Below are positions 11,877 through 26,128 of a DNA stretch of 64,000 nt, piece by piece. A model generated the notes under the pieces. That model was not told the DNA's origin. It worked only from the letters and a program-made list of their open reading frames with translations, and ran no database searches. Source of the DNA: Amphiduros pacificus (lineage: Eukaryota; Annelida; Polychaeta; Phyllodocida; Hesionidae); contig OX439010.1 of assembly GCA_949316495.1 (NCBI GenBank), positions 6,364,001 to 6,428,000 of the forward strand. Reading direction: 5' to 3'. Both the position numbers and the translations under genes were made by a program. Every line of letters begins with the position of its first letter. Position 1 is the first letter of the stretch.

Positions 11877-13665
11877 GAGATCGGACTCTAGTTAAAAGAT
11901 AAAACAGATCAGAATGGTTCTGGAGTGATTGATGCAGGCAGTGAAAGGCTAATTATGGACAGACCTCTACCGATGCTATGCTTTTGTCACAACTGTGTAT
12001 ACTTATATTCCTTTCACCATATATCAGACGAGACGTTATATGCTCAAAAGTAGGGAGAATGCTGCATAACGAGAACGTTACACCAATGTCACGCTGTTGA
12101 CAAGACTTAATAGCATAGGGTGAACGCTGCATATCATAAACGAGTTCCTCCATCAAAGGTTCATGTTCAGTTTTGTAAATAATGTTGTATTATTTTCTTT
12201 ATATAAATATATGAATAAAAGCATCGCCATATTTCCAATCAAAAGTATTGGTCTATATGTAATTGAATGTTGCTTCGTTCTTTGCAGTAATTCTGAGTGA
12301 CTGATTTTGTAAATCTCTTATGAGCAGTGTGTAGCAAGACTTCAATCAGAATGTTGGTCAGTTTTGTTTGTGAATTTATTCATGATTAATTTTTCATTGT
12401 TCTAGAATCGGCAACAATGATAGGATCAAAGGATTTTGAGTCTATTGTATAAAGCAATGTTTTGCCATGACACCGGGATATATGATCACTCCAAGCATGG
12501 AGTATGTTGAATAATCCGAAATCACCACATGATTGTCACACCCCCTACAAGTACCTCTAACACCCTGGGTACAATGTAAGCAGACCTCTATACAGACTAC
12601 CAACACGGCGGCCTTGCATGCTTTCTGCAGGAAATGACACTCACCTTGTAAAGACACAAAACAGACCCACCGGGAAAGCTTGCCTCCCGCCATGCATTGT
12701 TAACGGAACTCATCCTATTATCACTCATCTTCATCATTGTGTCTTTTTCCTGTCTTCAGCATTTATATTCATTTTGTGATTTTTTTTTATTACAAAGGCA
12801 GATCCTTGGGGATCAGAATACCTTATATATGTACAGAAACAAAATGAAAGAGTGAAAAATCATTGACGAGTACCCCAGCTTAATCCAAAATCTAGATACA
12901 ACCCCCCTCCCATCGCGTAATCCTGGACCCGCTAGTGTTCTGCATTATTTAATATATAACATAGATTTATTGCCGAGTGTTTTGTTGGATGTTTATTACA
13001 TTAGAATATGAACGATAATTATGATTGCCTGGTAGAATTTCATATCACTATTACATTCAGATTTGTTCGCGATAAGAACGAGTATTTTAACATTATATAA
13101 TAAGAAACCCAAAGTAATGAAACTCAATTTTCATTATTGGCAATTTTCAATATTAAATTAAATTGTATTAATCTAATATGGTTCTGTCTTCTGTAAAATG
13201 TGACAAATCATATATGTCTGATAGCTACGCATGCGCACCAATCACATCAAAGCAGTGAATTTGTAGACGCTGAGACAGCCATTGTCAGTGATAGTTGCGA
13301 GGGCTATGCGAATCTCTAGCAACCTATAAATGAAAGATTTTAATTGGGTACAAAACGGGAAGGCACTGTTAATTACATGTATTTATATGTGTAACTTATG
13401 AATTAACTCAGCCACAGATAGCCACATAAATGGAAGAGTCTAATTGGGCACTATGCAGGAACCCACTGCTGATTACATATATGCAACTTAGGTACAAAGC
13501 CCTGTCTCCGCTAATTGAGTATTCATATGTTCTGTCCGGATGTCTGACACATAGTAGACTGGTGTCCATTATTCACATATCAAACTTACCGATGTTTTCT
13601 GCTTTATTCCTGATTGAAGCGAAGGATACCGATTTTGATGTTGTTGACGATGAGTATGAAGTAAA

Positions 13666-13666
<1 letters not shown>
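11877..13666. other. unique sequence, one very weak minus-strand start exon
   Basis: On the minus strand an ATG at 12693 opens MAGGKLSRWVCFVSLQ and meets a donor-like tacaag|gtgagt at 12645. Start context is poor and nothing else supports it. Confidence 0.5.

Positions 13667-13740
<74 letters not shown>
13667..13740. repeat. (TA)n microsatellite
   Basis: About 36 uninterrupted TA dinucleotides. Confidence 0.98.
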
Positions 13741-13742
<2 letters not shown>

Positions 13743-13883
13743 CATGATCTTAGCATATGCCACATCATGAGAACCTATTATTAAGATGCTTTATTAGAAT
13801 TTTCACAACAATAATCCTTCATACACTATATGTGACATAGGATATCAGAAAAAAATATCATCGATTGGATGAAATGATTTATA

Positions 13884-14184
13884 TGTATTAATTTAATAAC
13901 GTTCTTGTGTTGGGTTTATTAATATAAAACGTTCTTGTCTTTGTACTTTTATTAATACAATAATGTTCTTGTGTTTGCATTTGTATTAATACAATAATGT
14001 TCTTGTATTTATATTAATAGTATAATGCTCTTGTGTTTGTATTTATATTAATATAATAATGTTCTTGTGTTTGTATTTGTATTAATACAATAACGTTCTT
14101 GTATTTGTATTTATATTAATACAATAATGTTCTTGTATTTGTATTTATATTAATATAATAACGTTCTTGTGTTTGTATTTGTAG
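13884..14184. repeat. minisatellite, about 34-bp unit, 9 copies
   Basis: The unit is aatgttcttgtgtttgtatt followed by tatattaatacaat. Copies vary in length through the AT-rich part. Confidence 0.93.
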
Positions 14185-14398
14185 GTGAGTATCGGGAGAG
14201 GGAGCGATTCATAGTAAGATAAGTACACATTCTTATGGGCTTGGAGAATATAATTATGAAAAACATCAAGTTAAGTATTTTTGTTGCACTATTAATTCCT
14301 GTTTTATAAATATCTCAGGGTATGATTTCTTATCAAAGTGTCCGATCATTGGTTTTAATTACTTATAAAATTGTCTCTTTTTCCTGGTCTTTGATATA

Positions 14399-14400
<2 letters not shown>

Positions 14401-14433
<33 letters not shown>
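14401..14433. repeat. poly(T) tract
   Basis: About 33 T in a row, next to TATATA. No SINE or LINE body was recognised beside it. Confidence 0.95.
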
Positions 14434-15513
14434 CTTTGATATATAAAAAAAAATTATATAGAAATTATCATATTGATTGGTTTCTCTCAGCACACCTCAC
14501 ATAGATATGAATTTAGATTGAAAAGTGTGTTTATGATCAAGGACAAGCTAACAGTGAAGCACACAGAAAGAACCAAAATCAGTCTAAGTACTATTGCCAC
14601 ATTGGTAGTGTTTTTGTACTGTGCACATCCCAGTACATGTCTTGGTCAACATCAATAAATATAACATAAACTGTTATCGTTAAGCATTTCTCTCACATTG
14701 CAACCATTTCAGGCATAAATGTGATTAATAGGCCTTTTTAGCATTTCCTGTTTTTTTTTTAGAATTAGATCTTAATATACCAAAACTTAAAAATTCAGGA
14801 AGCATTTAGTTGCCATTTGTAAGTCAAATGCAGGATATCTCCAGGATTATAAGTTTACCGGCAAAATGCTCCATTTTGGTCCTCTAAAATAGTTGATGGC
14901 ACGAGATTGTGTCATGTTGCTGTATGAAGTGTGGAGCGGACATAAGCCGCGTGCATAAGCTGGGTCAGATGGGGTCCTGGCGCAATGCATTACACACACT
15001 CCCCTGTAAATTGGGGACGGCAAGTCAATATTTGTATTGATGATTGCTGATAGTAGCAAGGATCTGTGCCCGGACCATATTGCCTATTCATTGAGATAAG
15101 GGGGTTGGATGTGGCACTGTATCAGGAACCTAACAAATCTAGGCTTTCACACCCAGTCTTCCCAGAAACACTCTGCGATATTTTGTGTTAATATGGATCC
15201 AGCCATTTTAGCTTACTCCAGTAAATTTTGTTGCAATTGTATCACATTTTTGGATATTCACACATGCGCACATGTGGCGCTAGTGGAAACAATTAAGTGT
15301 AATTTGCCTGGAAATATTTGTTTTGAGAATTATAGCTGAGTGGAAACCTTACCTCAATATTATTTCTGAAATAATCGTCTATTCCACAGGAATTTTCATT
15401 AAATTAAGGACTTCAAGTTCTTTGCAAAATTTATGTTGATATGTTGTACATGTACATATCTATTTGAATATGAATATATCTGAAATGTGATCATGAGTAT
15501 TTCAACCCTGAAA
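14434..15513. other. unique sequence
   Basis: Nothing recognised. Confidence 0.6.
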
Positions 15514-16318
15514 CTATGTTTTAAGATGGCCTAACTGCTGTAATGTATGCTATAAGATGGTCTAACTGCTGTAATGTATGCTATAAGATGGTCTAACTGC
15601 TGTAATGTATGCTATAAGATGGTCTAACTGCTGTAATGTATACTATAAGATGGTCTAACTGCTGTAAAGTATGTTATAAGATGGTCTAGCTACTTTAAAG
15701 TATGTTATTAAATGGCCAAGCTACTGTAAAGTATGTTATGAGATGGCCTAGCTGCTATAAAGTATATTATAAGATGGACTAGCTGCTATAAAGTATGTTA
15801 TAAGATGGTATAGCTACTTTAAAGTATGTTATTAAATGGCCAAGCTACTGTAAAGTATGTTATAAGATGGCCTAGCTGCTATAAAGTATATTATAAGATG
15901 GCCTAGCTGCTATAAAGTATATTATAAGATGGCCTAGCTGCTATAAAGTATGTTATAAGATGGCCTAGCTGCTATAAAGTATGTTATAAGATGGCCTAGC
16001 TGCTGTACAGTATGTTTGTTATAAGATGGCCTAGCTGCTGTAAAGTATGTTATAAGATGGCTAGCTGCTTTAACATATGCTATAAAATAGGCCTAGCTGC
16101 TATAAAGTATGTTATAAGATGGACTAGCTGCTTTAACGTATGTTATAAGATGGCCTAGCTGCTGTACAGTATTTTATAAGATGGCCTAGCTGTTTTAACG
16201 TGTTACAAGAGGGCCTACCTGCTGTATAGTATGTTATAAGATGACCTAGCTGCCGTAGCTGTATGTTCATTATGTTACAAGAGGGCCTACCTGCCGGAAA
16301 GTATGTCTTGAAATGGCC
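15514..16318. repeat. minisatellite, 31-bp unit, about 26 copies
   Basis: The unit is tataagatggcctagctgct then gtaaagtatgt. The left copies (taactgctgtaatgtatgc form) are a distinct, homogeneous subtype; right-edge copies are diverged. Confidence 0.96.
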
Positions 16319-17130
16319 GTCTCTGACATAAAGTAAATGTCGAGACATTGCCAGCCATTTTGTTAAAAAAATATATTTTCTTTTCAAAATAACCTAGTCC
16401 ATTTTCATTCAGTGGTGACGTCACTGTGACCCTTTTGATCCCTCCACAGATTGTCATCTCGCTGTTCCCTCAGCCTCCCTATCAAACTGTCAATGTAACT
16501 TTGCATTCCTGATGAAAACATTCCCACCTGACTAGAGACGGTTTGTCTACCAACATAATATCGGTCTTCCCTTCTACCATTTATCACCATTCTGTCATCA
16601 AAGTGTTCATAAGTTCATCAGCTGGAAGTCTCGGCAAAATGAACGTGTTGTCATAGCTGTCATCTGGAATATCAAGTGTGCATCAAAGTTAGGCAGAGAA
16701 ATAAAGGGCGACTGCCTGTGAGAGGCCCAGAGGGAAAGGCTGGGTGAGTCTCCATCACCTCACATGACGCTCCCGGAAGTACAAAGTGAGATGCCTTGTT
16801 CTCACGCGAGAACAAACTGCAATCACCTAAAGATGGCGCTTCAAAGAAACCATATTCGAATGGCCCAGTTTCTTACTTGCTTATGATAGATATTATCAAT
16901 ATGGTATCTAACTTGACATCCCAGTGAGAAGAATACTTTGATTTGTCACCTTTTGAATATTTGCTTATACTTTATTTTGAAAGGAACAGTTACCTTGTGA
17001 CTATGTCATCAAAATGCAGTACCATAAAGCAATTTGTAAAGTAAATTTCATTTCTTAAGCTATTCGATTTTTATAATCTTATTCTACAAGTGACAGTTCT
17101 ACTCAATATTATGCCATTCTACAATACAGT
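16319..17130. other. unique sequence
   Basis: Nothing recognised. Confidence 0.6.
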
Positions 17131-17793
17131 ATGGCCCAGTGTTATTATTCCACCAGTTTCAGCATGGCTCAGTTACATAGTAGTCCACCATTTTTAGAAT
17201 AGCTCAGTTGTAAAGCACTCCCCCAGTTTCACTCTGGCTCAGTTGTATAGCACTCTACCGGTTTCAGTCTGGCTCAGTTGTATAGCACTCTACCGGTTTC
17301 AGTCTGGCTCAGTTGTATAGCACTCTACCGGTTTCAGTCTGGCTCAGTTGTATAGCACTCCCCCAGTTTCACTCTGGCTCAGTTGTATAGCACTCTACCG
17401 GTTTCAGTCTGGCTCAGTTGTATAGCACTCCCCCAGTTTCACTCTGGCTCAGTTGTATAGCACTCTACCGGTTTCAGTCTGGCTCAGTTGTATAGCACTC
17501 TACCGGTTTCAGTCTGGCTCAGTTGTATAGCACTCTACCGGTTTCAGTCTGGCTCAGTTGTATAGCACTCTACCGGTTTCAGTCTGGCTCAGTTGTATAG
17601 CACTCTACCGGTTTCAGTCTGGCTCAGTTGTAAAGCACTCCCCCAGTTTCACTCTGGCTCAGTTGTATAGCACTCTACCGGTTTCAGTCTGGCTCAGTTG
17701 TATAGCACTCTACCGGTTTCAGTCTGGCTCAGTTGTATAGCACTCTACCGGTTTCAGTCTGGCTCAGTTGTATAGCACTCTACCAGTGTGATA
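17131..17793. repeat. minisatellite, 35-bp tRNA D-arm-like unit, about 19 copies
   Basis: The unit is tggctcagttgtatagcact then ctaccggtttcagtc. Sixteen copies keep TGGCTCAGTTG exactly, which fits the Pol III A-box TRGYNNANNNG and resembles a tRNA D-arm (TGGCTCAGTTGGTAGAGC). A second subtype has ccccagtttcactc instead of taccggtttcagtc and recurs at intervals. The three leftmost copies are diverged. Confidence 0.96.
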
Positions 17794-20015
17794 ATCTCAG
17801 TACATTACTCTATCCCATTTGCTCCCGGGTTGCCCTCCTTCACAAATCTATTTATCGCAGATAATTATATTCCAAGCCAAGACGTCCTTCACCACATTCA
17901 ATAATCATTGGATTCCCTACACAGCCAATATATCTCGCCCAGACAGGGCGTTCCTCTTCACAACTCGTGTTATAAACCCAGACTGAAACACTGTTATGAA
18001 GGTCATTCGGAAACATTGATATAACATGTAAGAAAAAGGACACATACTTGTAAACAAATAATTAGGCTCTAGTGTTGGTTTATGAACAGAAGCATCTGAA
18101 TCGCTGAAAGTAACTAATACCCCAGTAACATTTGCGCCGATTTCGGTAAATGTGCCCTGCCGATGGTTTTTTTTTCTCACAAAATCGGCCGTCAAGCCAG
18201 GGTGCCGTGAGAGCACTGAGAGATCATCGGCCACAATTGGGTAGTTTTAAGACGTCGTACGGGTGATCAGGAACTTTGAGCTGCAACATAAAAGTTACTA
18301 GCGTTTCCACGATGCCTTTACCCCAAATATCATTTAAAAGTATACGGCAGGCTCCCGTGAGTGTCCCGTAGGTATATCTTAAGATTATCTAAGGGCTGCC
18401 GGTGGGATCGTACGGTGAAAATAGGATTTTTTTAAAAATTCTATGTGTGCCCAGACCATCGTCAGATAATCCTCAGGACTCCCTACGATGTCCTAGTTTC
18501 AGTTACCAGTCGTCTTTAGGGTATCTCACATACTGCTGTGTCATTAAATCTTGCACGTGTCATGCGGTGCCCTTTAATAATGTGACCACAGCTACGGCAT
18601 ATCTCAGATTGTCGCTGATAAACTCTCCAGCGCCCGGCAGACTGTGAAGTAGGCCGATGTTTACTTCCCGGCCGGCACCCAGCGAAAATGTGACTGAGGC
18701 CTTAACCAGGGAAAATAATCAATTGTTTCGAATATTTGGATGGCCATTTTAATTATAAATGAGGCAATCACCACATTTCGTGTCTTTAGCACCAGGCCTA
18801 TGTTAAGTTGTGGAAAAAAATATACCGTGTTCTTCAGCCTTTCATTTGCCAAGAGACCAGTTACAGAAAGCGTAAATGTGTAAAAAGTGCCTTTGAAGGA
18901 CAGGTTATTTGCCACCAATGCAATTTCCCGGTGTCACGTAGCATGACCTAGCCAAAGAAAATGGCAGTCACGTTTACACTAATCTGTGCAATTTCACTTT
19001 ACCTGTCCGCCGTGAAGAGTCAGGAATGTGAATTATGGATGAGCAACATGAGAGCTCAATTCCTGCCTCGCTCACTGATTGCTTAATTTGCCTAGAAACT
19101 TGTCACATTTTGTGAGAAAAGAAACATCTCTCTCTCTCTGTTTTGCCAGAGTTTCGCCATTTGAAGCATTTCACTTCCCTGGTATCTGATCGGAACCGGA
19201 ACCGGAAATGTGCATTTGCATTGAGCGGCATTAAAATAAGGTTACTGGCACATTGGGGTCGTTATTGTTTATTTACAACCTCTCTATTCTTTCATTCCAT
19301 ATCAAAAACTGTGTATGCTTTGGTATGCTAAACATCGATATTCCACCAACCCCTAAATGGCAGACCTACAAGCATTGGGAAGATACTTCTAAGAGGTAGA
19401 AATGTTATCTCCATTGTTCTTTGGTCCTGACCCAGAACCACATGTGCCAAGGTCTCACGCCAGTACGATCTCTTGCCTTGTAAAATTCACTTCAATTTCA
19501 AAATGATGACAATCACCCTGAAGAATATAAACCTATTTTCCTTAGATCAAGGAGAAAATTGGTTGATCACCACTGCTCTTTGCAAAAGTTCCATTATAGA
19601 GTATCTGGAGAATGGTGCAGCGTGGCGGTATTGCCAGCCACACTCTCTTGCTAATGACCTGTGTGAGTTGCTGGTGTGCCAGTAAGGGCCGTCTATTTCC
19701 CAGTGATATCTGCAGCTTGCTGCAATGTGGCAGTTTCCCCCATATCTTGCCTTCCTGGGCACTGAACCCACATGTGATAGCTTCCAAATTCTGTTTTCAA
19801 TATCAAATCGAGTCCTCCATTTGGAGACGGATGAGGCTTTGATCTAGTTCCGCTCATTTGACAATGTAGGTCTCTATTATGTTGGGGAATTTCTGGCAGG
19901 AATTTCTCACTAAGTGGGGAATTACAAAATACAAGGATCACCTACTTTATTAAACTAATTGTTTTAACTCTTGATTATTTATTAACTTTTGCTTTTGACC
20001 CTGATACGTATTTAT
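17794..20015. other. unique sequence, no supported gene
   Basis: Several ORFs of 60-105 codons on both strands (17917-18234 minus, 18402-18647 plus, 19542-19941) overlap each other and lack recognisable domains. Confidence 0.6.
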
Positions 20016-20922
20016 AGAGGCATGGTACAGAGAATGATCCATTACAATCTTATATACAGGCATGGTACAGAGAATGATCCATTACAATCTTATATACAGG
20101 CATGGTACAGAGAATGATCCATTACAATCTTATATACAGGCATGGTACAGAGAATGATCCATTACAATCTTATATACAGGCAGGCATGGTACAGAGAATG
20201 ATCCCTTATAATTTTATATATAGGCATGGTACAGAGAATGGTCCCTTGCAGTCTTATATACAGGCAGGCATGGTACAGAGAATGATCCCTTACAGTCTTA
20301 TATACAGGCAGGCATGGTACAGAGAATGATCCCTTATAATTTTGTATATAGGCATGGTACAGAGAATGGTCCCTTGCAGTCTTACATAGAGGCATGGTAC
20401 AGAGAATGATCGCTTACAGTCTTATATACAGGCATGGTACAGAGAATGATCCCTTACAGTCTTATATACAGCCATGGTACAGAGAATGATCGATTACAAT
20501 CTTATATACAGGCATGGTACAGAGAATGATCGATTACAATCTTATATACAGGCAGGCATGGTACAGAGAATGATCCTTTACAAGCTTATGGTACAGAGAA
20601 TGATCCTTACAATCTTATATATAGGCAGGCATGGTACAGAGAATGATCCCTTACAGTCTTATATACAGCCATGGTACAGAGAATGATCGATTACAATCTT
20701 ATATACAGGCATGGTACAGAGAATGATCCCTTACAATCTTATATACAGGCAGGCATGGTACAGAGAATGATCCTTTACAAGCTTATGGTACAGAGAATGG
20801 TCCCTTACAGTCTTATATATAGGCATGGTACAGAGAATGATCCCTTACAATCTTATGGTACAGAGGATGATCCCTTACAATCTTATACATGTATACAAGT
20901 ATGGTACAGAGTGGGATCCATA
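20016..20922. repeat. minisatellite, 40-bp unit, about 23 copies
   Basis: The unit is ggcatggtacagagaatgat then ccattacaatcttatataca. Some copies gain four bases by doubling of ggca, and some lose the ttatatacaggca part, giving 30- and 44-bp spacings. Confidence 0.96.
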
Positions 20923-22666
20923 GCGATTATATATAAAATTCAAAAACAAAGCAATGCCATTAAATCCTTTCATTGCGAGTCTTTCAGATTTAATCTTCAA
21001 CAGGACAGTTTTCCAAATCATGTGACCTTATGGCATTTTATCTTTCAATATTACATATTTTGTGCCTAAATTATTCTCCCAAATAAATAAGATTGAAACC
21101 TGTGATGAGAATTATATTATAAATTTGATTAATTTGTAATGTGAAGCAACATGAAATTCCCCGCAGGAAGAACAGTACCTAGTTTTTTGTGAACTGATCC
21201 GCTCACACATCCTCTTCTGTTCTTTCCTAAATGAGCAGCATGTATTATCACAGGACAAATATTCCTGTTCCAGAGGTACTGAGTTGTTTATTTTTATTTA
21301 GCTGTATAAAGTTTATCAAGCTTTATAATGTAAGTAGATTTTTTCTATTGCCATCTGCTTTTCTGCCAAATCTAATATATTAATTGACATGCCAACAAAT
21401 AAGGTGTTAACAGGGAAGATTGATTGGTTATTGATTGGATCATGAATATTTAAATTCATTTTACACGATGGGTGCATTTTCCTGCTAATAAATTTGTCAT
21501 GTTAAAGGGCATTTCTAATATTTTGGGGTATTAAACCTCATTAGAAAATGCATTTTTCTCTTCCGCGAGCATGCAATTGTTCCATCCCGCAAAGGTTCAT
21601 CTCGTTCACAGGTTTGATTAATTATGAATATGTTCTGCTTGAACTATTTTTTTGCGTTGAGGGGGGATTTCTGTCAATCTCCTGGGGAGGGCTAACATTT
21701 TCGATGATATACTAATGGTGCCCCTCAACCTGAATGTTAATGTGTGTCCCTATGACTGAAATGAGGTTGAAAATGTGGGTTATTTAGTTTAAAATGGATA
21801 ACAAAATCAGAGACTACTCATTTAATGCCCTGAAACCTAAAGCTTTCAATAATTCTTCCACCTTTTACTTTTTAATTTATTTTTTAAAAATTACGTTTGA
21901 AAGGGCTTAAAATAAAACTCCTGAATTGAATCAATATTCATCACTTAAAATTCTGATTATCAACAGGATTAATTTGTGTATAAAAGTCAAAATGGCTCAT
22001 GTACAGATGTGGAAAAAAATTCTTTATCACATATTTGGGGTTAAGGCAAAACTACTAGAAAGTCCAACCTCTGTGACGTACAGTGTGACCCATTCCCCCT
22101 GGAGCGTGTCTTCAGCCTTTTTCTATTTTACAAACAAAGTTTTAGATTTGAATATATTGATTAAAGGTAATAATACATAATCAGAAAATCCAAGTTTGTT
22201 CAGAGGTTTCTTCAAAATTTTAATAGCAGAAAGATATTGGAGAGCAGTTTCCACGTAATATGTCATATTGCTCTTGTCTTGTATTAATAGTAGTTTTGTT
22301 TAAGAAAGAAAGGCAATGCGAACGCAGCAAAATATGAGTGAATAAATCTAATCCTGGAAGGGGGAATTGCGTCAGAGTGTGAATCATATTAAGGCCTCAT
22401 CATGAAATAATTTGTTATTGTCTATCATTATAATAGGGTATGTAACTACATTACTCGAGGTATTTCTGCTTTAATGAAGGTCTGTTTCATCTCGGCTCAC
22501 TGGTAATTTTGGTTCAATCTGTTTTAGCGGCCCAAATCTCCGATCTATCATCTCTGCCTGTCAAAAACACGCAGGCCTGAGAACATTCATTACCAACCGT
22601 GTTCATTTACTGAGAGCCAAAGGTGAATCTCTAAGGCCATCATATATATAGATACCATTCTTTATC

Positions 22667-22667
<1 letters not shown>
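20923..22667. other. AT-rich unique sequence
   Basis: Nothing recognised. Confidence 0.6.
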
Positions 22668-23012
<345 letters not shown>

Positions 23013-24084
23013 CAAAATAACGAAATTCATATATGTGTAAGTGAGCGGCATTGACTATAATTGTCAGTGTAGGTTGGAGAAATCCTATGATTGTTGAATG
23101 CTCCAGACTTAAGTGTGTTGAGCTGTCCTGCCAACAGAAGCTACACTCGCAGAAACCAAACATATGACTGAGCCGGGTCTGCTTGGTGACGGTCTCATTG
23201 TTAATTCCCACTGGGTTGATGATGTCTTAAATGAGGTCGCATCTGCCATATTGGTGCAAAGGTTATCAATGTATGCTGTGAAATATAGAAAAGAATAGGA
23301 CTTTAATGAGGCAATGTTTTGCTCAATATAATGTCAAGAAACCCTATAAACTGACCGTGTCCAGGTCATGATCTCGAGATGACAACTTTAATTACGATGT
23401 GGTCACCACAAAGTAGAAGACACCATGTCTCAGTGTCATGGCCAAGTATATTTGTTGGTAACTAAAAAAACATAACAGTACATCCAGTAGCTGATGAAAG
23501 ACCGCGTGTGTTTTCTTTCCAATGGTTAATTGTCATTCATTCCTATCACATTCTGTTTATTTTTTTATGATAGACACAAAGTCAGACAGAATAGTCCTAT
23601 TCATTGTTTAGGACAACAAAGGACGTGAGACAACCATGCACACTGGGCGATATTGGGCTCATATGATATTGGGACTTCAATTATTCAGGAATGTGCAATG
23701 TAGGAAATTGGTGAAAACTTTTGCAGAGGCACACGTTAACAATGTTGACACCACTTAAATATCTATCTTATATTTCACAAAGTGTCTGAAGCTTGTAAAA
23801 AATAAGTGATTTACTCAGAGATTTTTGATAAATATTTTCCAAGTAAAATTGCAGGGAATATTAGTGTCCAAAGTAAATGAATAAATGGATAAATTTGAAA
23901 TGTCCATGGTAAGGCAACTTGCTCTTTCCCGCCAGTTTTCACACGGTTTCAACATTCTTATGTTCTTCTACAAAATAAAAATCTATTTCATGTCGACAGT
24001 TGCCATAAGGGGGAAGTGGAAATATGCATAGCTCGGGGGAAAACATTGAGATTTGCCTCTCAGAGGAAGTAACATAGTGATTTC

Positions 24085-24162
24085 ATTGTTATTTTCCACG
24101 CTCCCCCCGAATGGTTTGTGATCATTGTTATCTTCCACGCTCCCCCCGAATGGTTTATGATC
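24085..24162. repeat. 39-bp tandem duplication
   Basis: Two copies share ccacgctccccccgaatggt and differ at a few sites. Confidence 0.93.
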
Positions 24163-24754
24163 AATTCGATTTATTCTTGAATGTATGAATGTATGGGAGA
24201 GACAAAAGAAATAGTTTATGTTTTACTACATATGTTTATCATGAGACATATATTTGTTTTTATCTTGAGCATTTCAAAAGGTCCACGATAAAACCCAGTT
24301 ATTCAATATCAATAATTAATTATCATCATCATATACTTATTATCAAAATGTCTTATAGGCTGATTTACTTCTAGACACGCAATAGTATGTTTTCAAACTG
24401 CTGAAGATTTCGTTCAGTCGTGCAAAGTCGATATATTTTCACACAAATCAGATTTTGTATTTTTTGTCAGTCTCAATTGTGTGTGTGATCTCTAGAATGT
24501 TGTGTCAAATGCAATAATATGCGATGAAGTCAACACATTTGGTAAGAAGCAATTCCTACTTTTTCATTCCATGCTTTCATGTGTAACATTGGTTATTCAT
24601 ATGTAAACTCTATAAAGTTCGCTTCGGGAGGATAGGCAAACATTGTCTTCTGGCAGAGTAAACCGAGAAGACATCGACAATAGAAGTGCAACACTTGCAC
24701 TATATCACAAACAAGATAATTGGGTGAATGGGAAAATCCTATCTTTATGTGTTC

Positions 24755-24868
24755 ACACTCAGTTTCTGTGAAGCAAATGTTGATATATACATAACAGAAT
24801 TTAATACTTTCATCTCACTTCTGTGAAGGAAATGTTCACATGTATATATCAGAATCTAATACATACAT
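24755..24868. repeat. old tandem duplication of about 56 bp
   Basis: Two diverged copies share tctgtgaag.aaatgtt, then atatat and cagaatttaatac or cagaatctaatac. Confidence 0.75.
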
Positions 24869-25966
24869 TATCGATGCAAGTTAGTTTGATCGTAACAAAA
24901 TAACCGAAAATTTGTATTCACATATGGAATAGTCTGAAATGAGTTTAGTATCTTTCACTAGTTCCTTTCAATTGATTTTAAAAAATGTAAAAAATGCAAC
25001 TTTTAGATATTTCTATTCTTGCTCAATGTCTACCATACTAAACATGACTCTAATAAGTATTTTGAAAAGCACAGAGAAACCTCAATCAACATGGACTTAT
25101 CCAATGTGCCCATACCAGGTATGACGAGTGTTGGCGACAGGTGGCACTCTGGTATGGCATGGGAACTGCTTCATAACGGGTTCACAACAGTTTGGTGTTG
25201 GCGGGATAACCCATTCAAGGCAAACAGTTCTTCTCACTGGCAATTTGTCAAACTTGAATTAGTTTTGTGTTTCACAAAGAGTCTATTATTTTTTCCAGGG
25301 AGAAAAACATAAAAGAAAGCTCCGTACTCTGCATTTTTAAATATATTTTTTTCGAACCAGAATAATTAAATGTTCACCATTTTTATACAATGGTCATAAA
25401 AAGTGCCCCGTGTGATTTAATATAATAATTTTGATTGTGAATATTGATTGTGAAAAAAAAATCATCATTTCATTGTATTTGAAACAGAAATATAAATAAT
25501 GTTTTCAGCATATTAGCCATAATGATTCAGAATATTGGCAATGTGAAATCGGACACAATGCACCCAATATATGCATAATTGTTTGTTGCGCCATCTATCC
25601 ACAAGGCTTGACCAGTCCACTGAGGTCGCCCTGGGGAAGCGTTCAGCAGCGTAGACTGGCAGAAATATTCTTCACATTTCACTTATTAACACTTTTCCAC
25701 ACCACTGAAAGTAATTCATGTTTTCTTAAACACACCCAGGAGAATTGGTTTCAGAGTATTGTAAAATGGCAAGAATCTGAGCTCCCGGCCTGGGGCCTTG
25801 TGGAGAGGAGAGGAGCCACGCCCTCTCTGATCAGATTAGTATTGCCTTGCAAGGACGGATCACAGGGGTCTACCAAAGATCCTTATTGCGCTAAGCTAAG
25901 GATTGACAATGAGAACAATTTCTAGTTCAGTAAAATGCTGGACCGGCTTGGCCTATATACGGTGTT

Positions 25967-26128
25967 TGGCCTGTATAGTGACCTGTATAGTGACCTGTAT
26001 AGTGACCTGTATAGTGACCTGTATAGTGACCTGTATAGTGGCCTGTATAGTGAGCTTGGTGACCTGTATAGTGGCCTGTATAGCGGGTTGTATAGCAGGT
26101 TGTATACCGGGTTGTATAGTGGTTTGTA
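25967..26128. repeat. minisatellite, 12-bp unit, about 13 copies
   Basis: The unit is gacctgtatagt. It is homogeneous on the left and diverges to the right (ggttgtatagc, gggttgtatacc). It abuts the 71-bp composite array and shares sequence with it. Confidence 0.96.

Noticed and set aside
12442-12693. Minus-strand start exon MAGGKLSRWVCFVSLQ with donor
   Set aside because: The donor is good, but the start context is poor, another ATG lies just upstream, and nothing downstream supports it.
15514-16318. YY1-like aagatggc in each 31-bp unit
   Set aside because: The core is short and lacks the usual cggc end; a match somewhere is expected with this many arrays.
25967-26128. Nuclear-receptor half-sites tgacct spaced 12 bp apart
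   Set aside because: A six-base match in a 12-bp repeat, with a spacing not typical of receptor dimers.
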